From Trichococcus paludicola (GTDB lineage: Bacteria > Bacillota > Bacilli > Lactobacillales > Aerococcaceae), in NCBI RefSeq assembly GCF_003052295.1, contig NZ_QBLC01000001.1, positions 124,001 to 188,000 of the forward strand: a DNA stretch of 64,000 nucleotides, in the 5' to 3' direction. Below, in pieces: positions 26,553 through 34,519 of the stretch (position 1 is its first letter; every line of letters starts with the position of its first letter). The position numbers were made by a program, and so were the translations under genes. The notes below the pieces were generated by a model. The model was not told where the DNA came from, searched no databases, and saw nothing but the letters and a program-made list of their open reading frames with translations.

Positions 26553-27584
26553 ATGATGAAAATAACCAAGAAGAAATTGGATGATATGTACCGAAGCTAT
26601 TGCGCCAGCTACATCACGATCGGTGGCGAAACGTGCGCGCTAATCGCTAGCGAAGAGGAAGGCTACCCTTGCTATATGTATTCGGGCAAGAACTTCGAAA
26701 AAAAAGAAACCGTTTGGGAAAAGGGTGGTGGCTGCATGTCCATCATCCCTATTCCGAATAAAAGCAATGAATTTCTGGCCATCGTCGATTTTTATCTGAA
26801 GGTCAGCCCAAGCAAATCGAAAGTTGTCTGGGGCAAGTATGATGCCGAGACCGGCTGGGAAATCAAGGATGTGCTTTACCTGCCTTATCTGCACCGTTTC
26901 GACATCTATGATGTGGATGGCGTGAATTACTTTGTCGGCGCCACGATAGCGGATGACAAAAATTTCAAGGATGATTGGTCGAGATCAGGCAGCATCTATT
27001 ATGGTGAACTGCCGGAGGACCCTACCGAAGGCGTCGAGCTTAAGGTTTTAGGGAATGGCTATTTCCGCAACCACGGTTACTACAAGGATTATGAAGGCGA
27101 CAAACCGGTCGGCTATTTCACCAGCGACCAAGGCATCATAAAAGTGACGCCTTTTGCTGATAAAGCATGGGAAATCGAGCAGATTTTAGACACCCCAATA
27201 GGCGAAGTTGCTCTTTTCGACATCGACTCGGATGGCACGAAAGAAATGATCACAATCGAACCTTTCCATGGCGACAGCATCAAAATCTACAAAAAGACGG
27301 CATCCGGATACGAAGCGGTCTATGAATATCCGCATAAAATCGATTTCGCCCATACATTGGTGGGCACCACGCTCAGGGGTGTACCGAGCTTTGTCGGCGG
27401 CATCCGCCGCGAAAACTGCGACCTGTTCTACATTCAATATGTGGACGGCGAATTCAAGACGGAAATCGTCGACAAAGGCTGCGGCCCATCCAATATCATG
27501 GTTGTGAACGAGGCGGATCGGGACATCATCGTAGCCGCCAACCATACAGGCAACGAAGCGGCTATCTACATAGTGGAAGATTGA
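26553..27584 (+). CDS. Unknown protein, probable beta-propeller with one calcium-type DxDxDG motif
   Basis: 343 residues, no signal peptide and no membrane helix. The chain alternates short beta-strand-like segments with turns, and one segment, FDIDSDGTKEMI, resembles the Asp-rich loop of FG-GAP/VCBS propeller blades. Cys residues are few and scattered. It follows transketolase by 50 bases on the same strand with GGGAG before ATG, so it may be co-transcribed with the ascorbate genes. A role as an accessory sugar-acid or lactone enzyme is possible but unsupported. I do not recognise a named family with confidence. Confidence 0.7.
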   Translation: MMKITKKKLDDMYRSYCASYITIGGETCALIASEEEGYPCYMYSGKNFEKKETVWEKGGGCMSIIPIPNKSNEFLAIVDFYLKVSPSKSKVVWGKYDAETGWEIKDVLYLPYLHRFDIYDVDGVNYFVGATIADDKNFKDDWSRSGSIYYGELPEDPTEGVELKVLGNGYFRNHGYYKDYEGDKPVGYFTSDQGIIKVTPFADKAWEIEQILDTPIGEVALFDIDSDGTKEMITIEPFHGDSIKIYKKTASGYEAVYEYPHKIDFAHTLVGTTLRGVPSFVGGIRRENCDLFYIQYVDGEFKTEIVDKGCGPSNIMVVNEADRDIIVAANHTGNEAAIYIVED

Positions 27585-27591
27585 TGCGACG

Positions 27592-27802
27592 AAAAATTTC
27601 CGTTTGGAGGGCGACTGACTGTGGTGTTCTCCTCCGGTGAACGGAGGCTTCGCCGAAGTTCGGCACATTCTTGGTTGTGATCTCCGGCGAGTTCGGCTTC
27701 GCAGGAGGTGCGGTCGGTTCCGAACAGTGTCCTCCGTCCGGCAGCCACCTCGCCGGAGCTGAGGACCAGTAACCAGTATTTCCCCCGACTAACGGACACC
27801 GC
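27592..27802. repeat. GC-rich intergenic element related to the 0.55-0.96 kb repeat
   Basis: CTCCGGTGAACGGAGGCTTCGCCG at about 27631-27654 is the reverse complement, with one change, of the sequence ending the repeat near 955. GCCGGAGCTGAG and repeated CTCCGTCCGG-like pieces also recur. The copy is diverged and inverted relative to the first. The frames across it give Arg/Ser/Pro-rich shadows on both strands and no ribosome site. It lies between convergent genes, just before a shared terminator. Confidence 0.75.
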
Positions 27803-27832
27803 AAATCTCTTTCACTAATAAAATACAATCAC

Positions 27833-27877
27833 AAAAAGAATGTCCGGCCCCTTTTTCAAGGCCGGACATTCTTTTTT
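27833..27877. terminator. Bidirectional intrinsic terminator
   Basis: A 15-bp perfect stem AAAGAATGTCCGGCC with its complement, bordered by A and T runs, between the convergent genes at 26553 and 27884. Confidence 0.93.
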
Positions 27878-27883
27878 GTGCAC

Positions 27884-28297
27884 TTATTGATGAAGCGCCT
27901 CATAAAACTCATCGGAAACAGCTTCCAGCCATTCCGGCTTTCCTGCAGTGATGGCGATGTGCTCGAACCAGCTGTCCTTGGCGGCACCGTGCCAATGTTT
28001 CACGCCGTCATGCGTAACGATGACATCCCCAGGCTTCAATGATTGGGCGGGTTTTCCGTCTTCCTGATACCAACCCTCTCCGCCGGTGACCAACAGGATT
28101 TGGTAGCCGTCGTGATGGATATGCCAGTTGTTGCGGCAACCCGGTTCAAAGGTCACATTGCCGACGCCGACAGCCACTTCGGGATCGGCAACCAGTGCAT
28201 TAAAATAGCTTTGACCGACAAAGTACTGCGCGTAAGCTGTGTTTTCATCCCCGATCGGGAAAATGACGCCTTTTTTTACTTCTTCGTTTTTTGACAT
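27884..28297 (-). CDS. Cupin-2 domain protein
   Basis: 137 residues forming one cupin barrel. The metal motif is WHIHHDGYQILLV followed by a Glu in GGEGWYQEDG, and the second motif contains HDGVKHWHG. Such proteins often pair with a carboxymuconolactone decarboxylase-like protein, exactly as here, and occur in quinone, aldehyde or redox-stress operons. It is 20 bases downstream of the CMD gene and shares its MerR-type promoter. The chemical substrate is unknown. Confidence 0.87.
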   Translation of the reverse strand: MSKNEEVKKGVIFPIGDENTAYAQYFVGQSYFNALVADPEVAVGVGNVTFEPGCRNNWHIHHDGYQILLVTGGEGWYQEDGKPAQSLKPGDVIVTHDGVKHWHGAAKDSWFEHIAITAGKPEWLEAVSDEFYEALHQ

Positions 28298-28316
28298 AAA
28301 TTATTCCTCCTCTAAA

Positions 28317-28634
28317 TCAGTCTTTGTATATTTCTTTTGAGATATTGAATGCGGACCATGCTTTTGGCCAGCCGACATAGAAGGCGAGCTGGGTGATGAT
28401 TTCTACTATCTCCTCTTTTGTAATGCCGTTGTCCTTCGCTTTGTTCAAGTGGAACGGAAGCTGCTCGAAGTTTCCGCCCGTGATCAATGCGGTGACGGTG
28501 ACGATGGAACGATCTCGCGGCGCGAATTCCTTTTCCCGCGACCAGACTTGCCCGAACAGGACATCGTCATTCAATTCAGCAAATTTCGGTGCAAAATCGC
28601 CTAATAAATCTCTTCCTGCTGTAACTTTTGCCAT
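28317..28634 (-). CDS. Carboxymuconolactone decarboxylase family protein (AhpD-like fold, no CxxC)
   Basis: 105 residues. The helical CMD core is visible, with REKEFAPRDRSIVTVTALI and EQLPFHLNKAKDNGITKEEI. The CxxC pair of peroxidase-type AhpD is missing, so a thiol peroxidase role is not supported. It is the first gene of the minus-strand pair CMD-cupin. AAGGAGAT lies before ATG 28634. Confidence 0.88.
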   Translation of the reverse strand: MAKVTAGRDLLGDFAPKFAELNDDVLFGQVWSREKEFAPRDRSIVTVTALITGGNFEQLPFHLNKAKDNGITKEEIVEIITQLAFYVGWPKAWSAFNISKEIYKD

Positions 28635-28663
28635 AAAATCATCTCCTTAGGAATGTTAGACTC

Positions 28664-28694
28664 AGCATACTACCTAGAGTGCACTTTAAGTCAA
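28664..28694 (-). promoter_or_regulatory. MerR-type promoter with 19-bp spacer for the CMD-cupin operon
   Basis: Read on the minus strand: TTGACT, a 19-bp spacer, TATGCT. The spacer holds the near-palindrome CTTAAAGTGCACTCTAG. An over-long spacer with a central dyad is the hallmark of promoters twisted open by MerR-family activators. The intact merR-like gene is at 30840. Confidence 0.72.
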
Positions 28695-28726
28695 GGGCGA
28701 GTCCAACATTTTTGGTCCGTTCTCAA

Positions 28727-28860
28727 AATAGCGTGCTATAGTAACTGTTGAAAATGGAGGTGGACGTGCGGCCTATTTAATTGGAGAGGTCTCAGAAATG
28801 GTAGGCATCTCTACGTCTGCGCTTCATTACTAGGAGAATCACCTAAAAGGGGAAAAATAA
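28727..28860 (+). pseudogene. Remnant of a MerR-family regulator gene
   Basis: In the frame starting at 28768 the translation contains YLIGEVSEMVGISTSALHY, then TAG at 28831-28833, then ENHLK. This matches residues 3-27 of the MerR protein at 30840 (YSIGEFSKMIGLPVSTLRY, then YEN). The stop stands where Tyr is expected, the start codon is lost, and the rest of the gene is absent. The upstream bases GTGCTATAGTA and ATGGAGGTGG are also shared with the leader of the intact gene. It fills most of the gap between the CMD promoter and the next membrane gene. Confidence 0.8.
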
Positions 28861-28961
28861 GCCTTTATCCTCAAATCGAATCAACACCATTTGACAGGAA
28901 GCCGAGTTGCTCATTAGTTATCTAAAATTAGGATATAATGTATTTATTGAGGAGGGGATAT

Positions 28962-29768
28962 ATGTTTACATTGGGAAGAAAGATGGATTTTAGTTATAAA
29001 ACAAATCAGATGATAGTGCTATCGTCAGTATTAGCTGCTGCTACAGGCTGGATGTTAACCAGCAATGTTTTATCGGGGGTTTATATAGGCTTTGGCGTTT
29101 TTTTAACGTGGGCACTCGTCAGAGAACTGGATCCAAACCATGAGTATTCAGCATTTCTAGCTGCTGCCTTTTCACTTTTAAATTTACTTTATTATGAAAG
29201 TGTCCATCTATTAGTGGTTGTTTGGATACTTTTACTTATGAGGATCGTAAATGGAATTACAGGAAAAGAGCTGACTACGTTTGATATATTTTCAGTGCTA
29301 GGACTTACTATCTACCTATCATTCAATAACGGAAACAGTATCTATTTAATGATAGTTGTTTTAGCTATGGTCTTTAGCATAAAAACGGGAGAAAAAACGA
29401 GAGAAGCATGGGTAGCTATTGCAATCAGTATAGGAATTGTTGCAGTAGATCGGGTGTTTACAAACTATTTATCATTCAACAGTATAGATTATTCAAATGC
29501 TATAACCCTATTTGTAAATGCTGTATTAGGTTTATCGCTTATATTATTTTGGTTTTTACCAAAAGATGAAACCAAAGATGATAGAGGGAATAGCGTGAAC
29601 AGATTTAAACGAGTAGCAAGTCAAATTTTGTATAGTGCAACGGTTTTTTTGCTGTTTGTCTTTGGGGGTGTAAGTCTAAATAATTTAGTTATCTACTTGT
29701 CAGCTGTATTAGGTGCAACCATTTACTTTATTGGAGGTAAGATCCTAACGAGAACGCGTTCCAATTAA
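28962..29768 (+). CDS. Unknown membrane protein in an AT-rich block
   Basis: 268 residues with about eight hydrophobic helices, some as pairs between residues 18 and 165 and again from 180 to 260. No domain is recognised. GAGGAGGGG stands before ATG 28962, and a perfect TATAAT lies at 28933-28938. Base composition is visibly more AT-rich than the surrounding genes, and codons favour A/T-ending forms. It lies between the MerR remnant and the intact merR, which suggests acquisition together with the next gene. Confidence 0.72.
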   Translation: MFTLGRKMDFSYKTNQMIVLSSVLAAATGWMLTSNVLSGVYIGFGVFLTWALVRELDPNHEYSAFLAAAFSLLNLLYYESVHLLVVVWILLLMRIVNGITGKELTTFDIFSVLGLTIYLSFNNGNSIYLMIVVLAMVFSIKTGEKTREAWVAIAISIGIVAVDRVFTNYLSFNSIDYSNAITLFVNAVLGLSLILFWFLPKDETKDDRGNSVNRFKRVASQILYSATVFLLFVFGGVSLNNLVIYLSAVLGATIYFIGGKILTRTRSN

Positions 29769-29927
29769 AAGGATAAAAAATTCGGGCTGCATTTTAAAGC
29801 TTTGATTCGATTGCTTATTATATATTAGTGTATAATGAGAGTAGCACATTTTATTGATAGAACTAGCTAAATTTTTTTGCTTTTTTGGGGTAGGGTACGA
29901 TGTATAAAAATTTGAAAGAGGTGGAAT

Positions 29928-30803
29928 ATGGATAAGAAAAGGATTGTAATTTATACGCTATTATTTATAGCAACGTTAGCAATAGCGACGCAAGGATTCA
30001 CGAATATAGGTTTAGATGGACTACTTGTCCCATTAATTTTTACCTTTGTTTATTTTACGATAATCTTTATTATCGCAACAGTAATTAAAAACAATTCAAT
30101 TGTCGATATTGGTTGGGGGATGGGGTTTGTTGTGGGGAGCTGGCTTACACTGCTTGTGACTGAAAATCCCACAGTTTTATCGTATGCTATTGTTGGATTT
30201 ATTAGTGTGTGGGGCCTTAGGTTATCACTCCGTTTATTAAAAAGAAATTATGGGAAACCCGAAGATTTCAGATACGCACAGTGGCGTAAAGAATGGGGTG
30301 ATAAAGTAGTCGTCACCGCCTTTTTTAGAGTGTTTGTGGTTCAAGGTATCATTAACTTTATCGTTGGATCTGCGAGCTATGTGGTAATCAAATACAACGA
30401 ATTTAGTTTTGATTCAGCTCACCGCTATTTTGTTTATGCTGCATTATTCATTGCGCTGGTAGGACTGTTCTTTGAAGTGGTGGGTGATGAACAACTAAGA
30501 CAACACATCAATAAAAAAACACATTCACTTCTGCAATCAGGATTATGGTCCGTCACACGTCATCCAAACTATTTTGGTGAAATCTTAATTTGGATTGGAT
30601 TATATGCTAGTGGCATTACGTTGTTCTTTACTGATTCCATCAACCCTTATTATTATTTATTATTAGTGATCTCACCTATTTTGATGAGTACCGTATTAAT
30701 CAAAGTATCAACTCCATTACTGGAGAAAAATATGGAGAAATACGATGGATGGGAAGAGTACACCAAAAGAGTTCCAATGCTTTTTCCTTTCACTAAAAAA
30801 TAG
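29928..30803 (+). CDS. DUF1295 family membrane protein (steroid 5-alpha-reductase/ICMT-like fold)
   Basis: 291 residues with about six to seven membrane helices. The C-terminal signature GLWSVTRHPNYFGEILIWIGLY and the YTKRVPMLFPF end are typical of DUF1295, a family related in fold to isoprenylcysteine methyltransferases and 5-alpha-reductases. RYAQWRKEWG in the middle is also typical. The reaction in bacteria is unsettled. It shares the AT-rich composition of the preceding gene. A TATAAT box at about 29832 lies upstream. The stop TAG at 30801-30803 lies right at the start of the sequence duplicated in the MerR remnant. Confidence 0.85.
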   Translation: MDKKRIVIYTLLFIATLAIATQGFTNIGLDGLLVPLIFTFVYFTIIFIIATVIKNNSIVDIGWGMGFVVGSWLTLLVTENPTVLSYAIVGFISVWGLRLSLRLLKRNYGKPEDFRYAQWRKEWGDKVVVTAFFRVFVVQGIINFIVGSASYVVIKYNEFSFDSAHRYFVYAALFIALVGLFFEVVGDEQLRQHINKKTHSLLQSGLWSVTRHPNYFGEILIWIGLYASGITLFFTDSINPYYYLLLVISPILMSTVLIKVSTPLLEKNMEKYDGWEEYTKRVPMLFPFTKK

Positions 30804-30839
30804 TGCTATAGTATGCGTAATAAATGGAGGTGGGATTGC

Positions 30840-31253
30840 ATGTCCTATTCAATCGGAGAATTTTCGAAAATGATCGGTTTGCCTGTGTCGACGCTGCGCT
30901 ATTATGAAAATGAAGGTCTGCTGAAACCGGATCGCGATGAGAATAACCTGCGTGTCTACACCGATCAGGACTTGAAATGGGTAACTTTTCTCCTGCATCT
31001 CAAAGGCACCGGCATGTCGATGGCGGAACTGAAGCAATACACCATTTGGCGTGCTGAAGGGGATGCGACGATGCTGGAACGGATGCAACTCTTGGAGAAG
31101 CGGCGAGGTTTGTTGGAAAAAGATATCCAAGTATTGATGCACAATCTTGAAGTGATCGAAAACAAAATCGATTTCTATGAAGAGCGCCTTGAAGGGGAAA
31201 CCGTTAACTTCAGCCCCCAACCGGAAGCCGAGAAGGAAAAAAGCACCAAATAA
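30840..31253 (+). CDS. MerR-family transcriptional regulator
   Basis: 137 residues. The N-terminal winged helix reads YSIGEFSKMIGLPVSTLRYYENEGLLKP, followed by LRVYTDQDLKWVTFLLHLKGTGMS, and then a long coiled-coil (residues 80-125) for dimerisation. No Cys-rich metal site is present, so it resembles the AdhR/YdfL-like members that respond to aldehydes or electrophiles. I chose ATG 30840 with GGAGGTG before it over the ATG at 30813. Two promoters with 19-bp spacers (28664 and 31297) are likely targets. Confidence 0.9.
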   Translation: MSYSIGEFSKMIGLPVSTLRYYENEGLLKPDRDENNLRVYTDQDLKWVTFLLHLKGTGMSMAELKQYTIWRAEGDATMLERMQLLEKRRGLLEKDIQVLMHNLEVIENKIDFYEERLEGETVNFSPQPEAEKEKSTK

Positions 31254-31258
31254 GCATG

Positions 31259-31293
31259 AAATAAGCCCGCCGCTTGGTGGGCTTATTTTTTTC
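31259..31293 (+). terminator. Intrinsic terminator after merR
   Basis: AATAAGCCCGCC pairs with GGTGGGCTTATT around a GCTT loop, followed by a T-run. Confidence 0.92.
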
Positions 31294-31296
31294 CGC

Positions 31297-31327
31297 TTGA
31301 CTTAACGTCAAGGTTAAGGTGTACGCT
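31297..31327 (+). promoter_or_regulatory. MerR-type promoter with 19-bp spacer for the DUF3737 operon
   Basis: TTGACT, 19-bp spacer, TACGCT. CTTAAC and GTTAAG form a dyad across the spacer. The architecture matches the CMD-cupin promoter at 28664-28694. Confidence 0.7.
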
Positions 31328-31356
31328 CTTGTTGTATAAGAGAGGGGTCAAGAAAT

Positions 31357-32220
31357 ATGGAACATCTAAATCAACAGCTATTCGCCGGGGAGCGGGCCCT
31401 GTTCAAAGCAGCAGACCTGCAGATCAGCCATTCAGTTTTTGCGGACGGGGAGTCCCCTTTGAAGGAAAGCAGCAACATCGTACTCGACAACACGATTTTC
31501 CGCTGGAAATATCCATTGTGGTATGCGCGGAATATCCAGGCAAATGACATCACTTTAGTGGAAACTGCGCGTTCCGGCATTTGGTATACCAATGGCATCA
31601 TCATCACCGACAGCATGATCCAAGCGCCCAAGACATTCAGAAGAGCAACAGATATTACACTGGAACGTGTGGAACTGCCAAATGCCCAAGAGACGTTGTG
31701 GAACTGCAACGATATCACGCTGAAACACGTAAACGCAGCAGGCGACTATTTTGCGATGAACAGCGAAAACATCCAGATCGAGCACTTTACGTTGTCAGGC
31801 AACTACGCCTTTGACGGTGCCAAGAATATCGAGATTTCACATGCCAAATTGCTTTCAAAAGATGCTTTCTGGAACTGCGAGAATGTGGTCGTAAGGGATT
31901 CGACGATCATCGGTGAATATCTGGGCTGGAATTCGAAAAACATCACCTTCATCGACTGCATCATCGAGAGCAACCAAGGCATGTGCTACATGAAAAACGT
32001 GAAGATGGAGAATTGCACGCTCATCAACACCGATCTGGCGTTCGAATATTCGACGGTCGACATTCAAGCGAACAGCCGTATCGACAGCATCAAAAATCCG
32101 ATCAGCGGTACGATAACCGCTACTGGAATCGGGGAGCTGATCGTTGACGATACGGAAATCGCCGCCGAGAATACCAAATACCAGCTTGCGGAGGACCGGG
32201 AATATGCCATTCGATTTTGA
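31357..32220 (+). CDS. DUF3737 family protein, right-handed beta-helix
   Basis: 287 residues. Short repeats with Asn, Ile and aromatic residues (IVLDNTIFRWKYPLW, ITLVETARSGIWY, VVVRDSTIIGEYLGW) are spaced by about 20 residues, which fits a pectate-lyase-like beta-helix. Members are often found beside MerR regulators and aminotransferases in Lactobacillales; the activity is unknown. No signal peptide is present. The gene overlaps the next by 17 bases. Confidence 0.87.
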   Translation: MEHLNQQLFAGERALFKAADLQISHSVFADGESPLKESSNIVLDNTIFRWKYPLWYARNIQANDITLVETARSGIWYTNGIIITDSMIQAPKTFRRATDITLERVELPNAQETLWNCNDITLKHVNAAGDYFAMNSENIQIEHFTLSGNYAFDGAKNIEISHAKLLSKDAFWNCENVVVRDSTIIGEYLGWNSKNITFIDCIIESNQGMCYMKNVKMENCTLINTDLAFEYSTVDIQANSRIDSIKNPISGTITATGIGELIVDDTEIAAENTKYQLAEDREYAIRF

Positions 32221-33379
32221 TCAGGTCATCGATAGACGGAATACCAACTCATACAAGTGGGAAGTCAAAGCGGGTGAATTGCCGATGTGGGTGGCGGACA
32301 TGGACTTCGGGACGGCGCCGGCTGTTGTCGACGCCATCGAAAAACGCCTGAAGCAAGGCGCTTTCGGCTATAACACCGTCCCGGACAGTTTCCGGGAAAG
32401 CATCATCAGGTGGTGGCAGAGGCGGCATCAGTTCACCATGGAAAAAGAATGGATCCTCTATTGCACAGGCGTCGTCCCGGCCATCTCTTCGCTTGTTAGG
32501 AAAATGACGGAAATAGGCGATGACATCGTTGTGCTTTCGCCGGTCTACAACATTTTCTACAATTCCATCCTGAACAATGGGAGGAAAGTCTTGGCAAGCG
32601 AACTGCACTATGGAGATGGAAGCTATGCCATCGATTTCGCGGATCTTGAAGAAAAACTATCCCGCAGTACGACTGCGCTGTTCATTTTCTGCAATCCGCA
32701 CAATCCGATCGGCAAAGTCTGGGACCGGCCGACGCTGGAACGGATCGCCGAACTGTGCATCAAGCATGATGTGCTGGTTGTGAGCGACGAAATCCATTGC
32801 GATCTGACGCATATCGACCATGCGTACATCCCTTTCGCCTCCGTTTCCGAGGAAATTGCTGATCGGACAATCACCTGCGTTGCTCCGACGAAAGCGTTCA
32901 ATCTTGCCGGGCTGCAGACAGCGGCGATCGTCATCCCGAATCCTGAAATCCGAAAACTGGTGGACAGAGGGATCAACACGGATGAAGTGGCGGAGCCCAA
33001 TACATTCGCGATCCAAGCGGCTGAAGCGGCTTTCGACGAAGGGGAAGAATGGCTGGAGGAATTGCAGGACTATCTGGAAGAGAACCGAATATTTCTGATC
33101 AGTTCATTGAAACAACTTGTGCCCGAAGTATATGTGGTCGAGGCTGAGGCAACTTATCTGGCTTGGATCGATTGCGCAACGATAACGGAGGACACGAAGA
33201 AACTTTGCGCATTCATCCGGGAGAAAACCGGATTGTACCTTTCCGAAGGGGATATCTTTGGCGGGAATGGCTCGCGTTTTGTCCGCTGGAATTATGCCTG
33301 CCCGAAGGCGCTTCTGGAGGATGGGATTCAGCGCTTCGTCGAAGGCGTGGAATTGTACAAAAAAGAATATTCAGGGTAA
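32204..33379 (+). CDS. PatB/MalY-type pyridoxal-phosphate C-S lyase (cystathionine beta-lyase like)
   Basis: 391 residues, fold type I. PMWVADMDFGTAP, FCNPHNPIGKVW, VVSDEIHCDL and the Schiff-base Lys in APTKAFNLAGLQ mark the MalY/PatB group, which cleaves C-S bonds of cystathionine and related amino acids. The start is ATG 32204, after GGAGG, inside the end of DUF3737. Translation is therefore coupled, and both genes follow the MerR-type promoter. A redox or sulfur-amino-acid role is plausible; the exact substrate is not shown. Confidence 0.9.
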   Translation: MPFDFDQVIDRRNTNSYKWEVKAGELPMWVADMDFGTAPAVVDAIEKRLKQGAFGYNTVPDSFRESIIRWWQRRHQFTMEKEWILYCTGVVPAISSLVRKMTEIGDDIVVLSPVYNIFYNSILNNGRKVLASELHYGDGSYAIDFADLEEKLSRSTTALFIFCNPHNPIGKVWDRPTLERIAELCIKHDVLVVSDEIHCDLTHIDHAYIPFASVSEEIADRTITCVAPTKAFNLAGLQTAAIVIPNPEIRKLVDRGINTDEVAEPNTFAIQAAEAAFDEGEEWLEELQDYLEENRIFLISSLKQLVPEVYVVEAEATYLAWIDCATITEDTKKLCAFIREKTGLYLSEGDIFGGNGSRFVRWNYACPKALLEDGIQRFVEGVELYKKEYSG

Positions 33380-33387
33380 TGGGAAAC

Positions 33388-33428
33388 GCTGCAGAGTCGC
33401 GCTATGGATGCGATTCTGCAGCTTTTTT
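33388..33428 (+). terminator. Intrinsic terminator after the PatB-like gene
   Basis: GCTGCAGAGTCGC pairs with GCGATTCTGCAGC, followed by six T residues. Confidence 0.93.
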
Positions 33429-33528
33429 CTGACAGATGTTCCCGCTTGTCGGATTGGGGTACTTGTGTCATCATGGAAGTGTGAACGCCTTCACTGGCGA
33501 AATAATCAGTAAATGGAGCACGGTAATT

Positions 33529-34410
33529 ATGGAATTAAGGGTCATGCATTATTTTTTGACGGTTGTTTATGAGGAGAACATCACCAGCGCTGCCGAGAAA
33601 CTGCACATCACGCAGCCGACGTTGTCCCGGCAGATGATGCAACTGGAGGAGGAATTGGGCGTCCAGTTATTCCGACGCGGAAAAAGGAAAATCGCTTTGA
33701 CGAGCGAGGGCCTGCTCCTGAAGCGCAGGGCGGAAGAAATCCTGGATTTGACGAATCGGACCGAGAAAGAACTGAAGCAGCAGAAGCCGCTCATGAACGG
33801 TGAAATTGCGATTGGTGGTGGCGAAACGCAATTCATGCGGCTGCTAGCCGAGCATATCAAGCGATTCAGTCTGGATTATCCGCAGGTCACCTACAAGTTT
33901 TATAGTGCGGATGCCGACGAAATCAAGGACCGTGCCAATAAAGGACTGCTGGACATCTGTCTGTTGACGGAACCGGTGGACGTCGAAAAGTTCGACTTCC
34001 TTAGGATTCCGCAAAAAGAAAAATGGGGCGTTCTCATGAGAAAAGACAGTCCGCTGGCGCAAAACGCGGAAATCAATCCGGATGATCTTTTGCCTTATCC
34101 GATTTTGGTCGCGGGCAGATCGATTGTCCGCAATGAATTGGTGAACTGGTTCGGGGACGTATTCGATCGAATGAACATCATCGGCAGCTATAATCTGATC
34201 TATAACGCAGCCCTCATGGTGGAGGCGGACCTGGGATATGCGCTTTGTCTGGAAAAGCTTATTCCGGACAGCGAGGACGGTCCGCTTTGCTTCAGATTGT
34301 TGGATCCCGTATTGGAAACGGGTGTCGTGATCGTTTGGAAAAAATACCAGACTTTCCCGCCGGTCGTTGCGAAGTTCATCGAGGAGTTAAAGAATGCCTT
34401 CAAGGCATGA
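33529..34410 (+). CDS. LysR-family transcriptional regulator
   Basis: 293 residues from ATG 33529. The helix-turn-helix MHYFLTVVYEENITSAAEKLHITQPTLSRQ is standard LysR. The ligand-binding domain follows with the usual hinge (GEIAIGGGETQF). Earlier in-frame starts back to 33436 give an atypical N-terminus and are rejected. GGAG lies 11 bases upstream. It precedes the MBL-fold hydrolase and the aldo/keto reductase on the same strand, and may control them. Confidence 0.9.
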   Translation: MELRVMHYFLTVVYEENITSAAEKLHITQPTLSRQMMQLEEELGVQLFRRGKRKIALTSEGLLLKRRAEEILDLTNRTEKELKQQKPLMNGEIAIGGGETQFMRLLAEHIKRFSLDYPQVTYKFYSADADEIKDRANKGLLDICLLTEPVDVEKFDFLRIPQKEKWGVLMRKDSPLAQNAEINPDDLLPYPILVAGRSIVRNELVNWFGDVFDRMNIIGSYNLIYNAALMVEADLGYALCLEKLIPDSEDGPLCFRLLDPVLETGVVIVWKKYQTFPPVVAKFIEELKNAFKA

Positions 34411-34519
34411 TTAAGGATACGAAACAACTATTGGCATTGGCGCTCAAACAGGGTTAAGATAACACTATAAGATAGTCTGCAGCGGTTCGGATTGACCGGG
34501 CCAGAAGGAGGAAAAGCAA

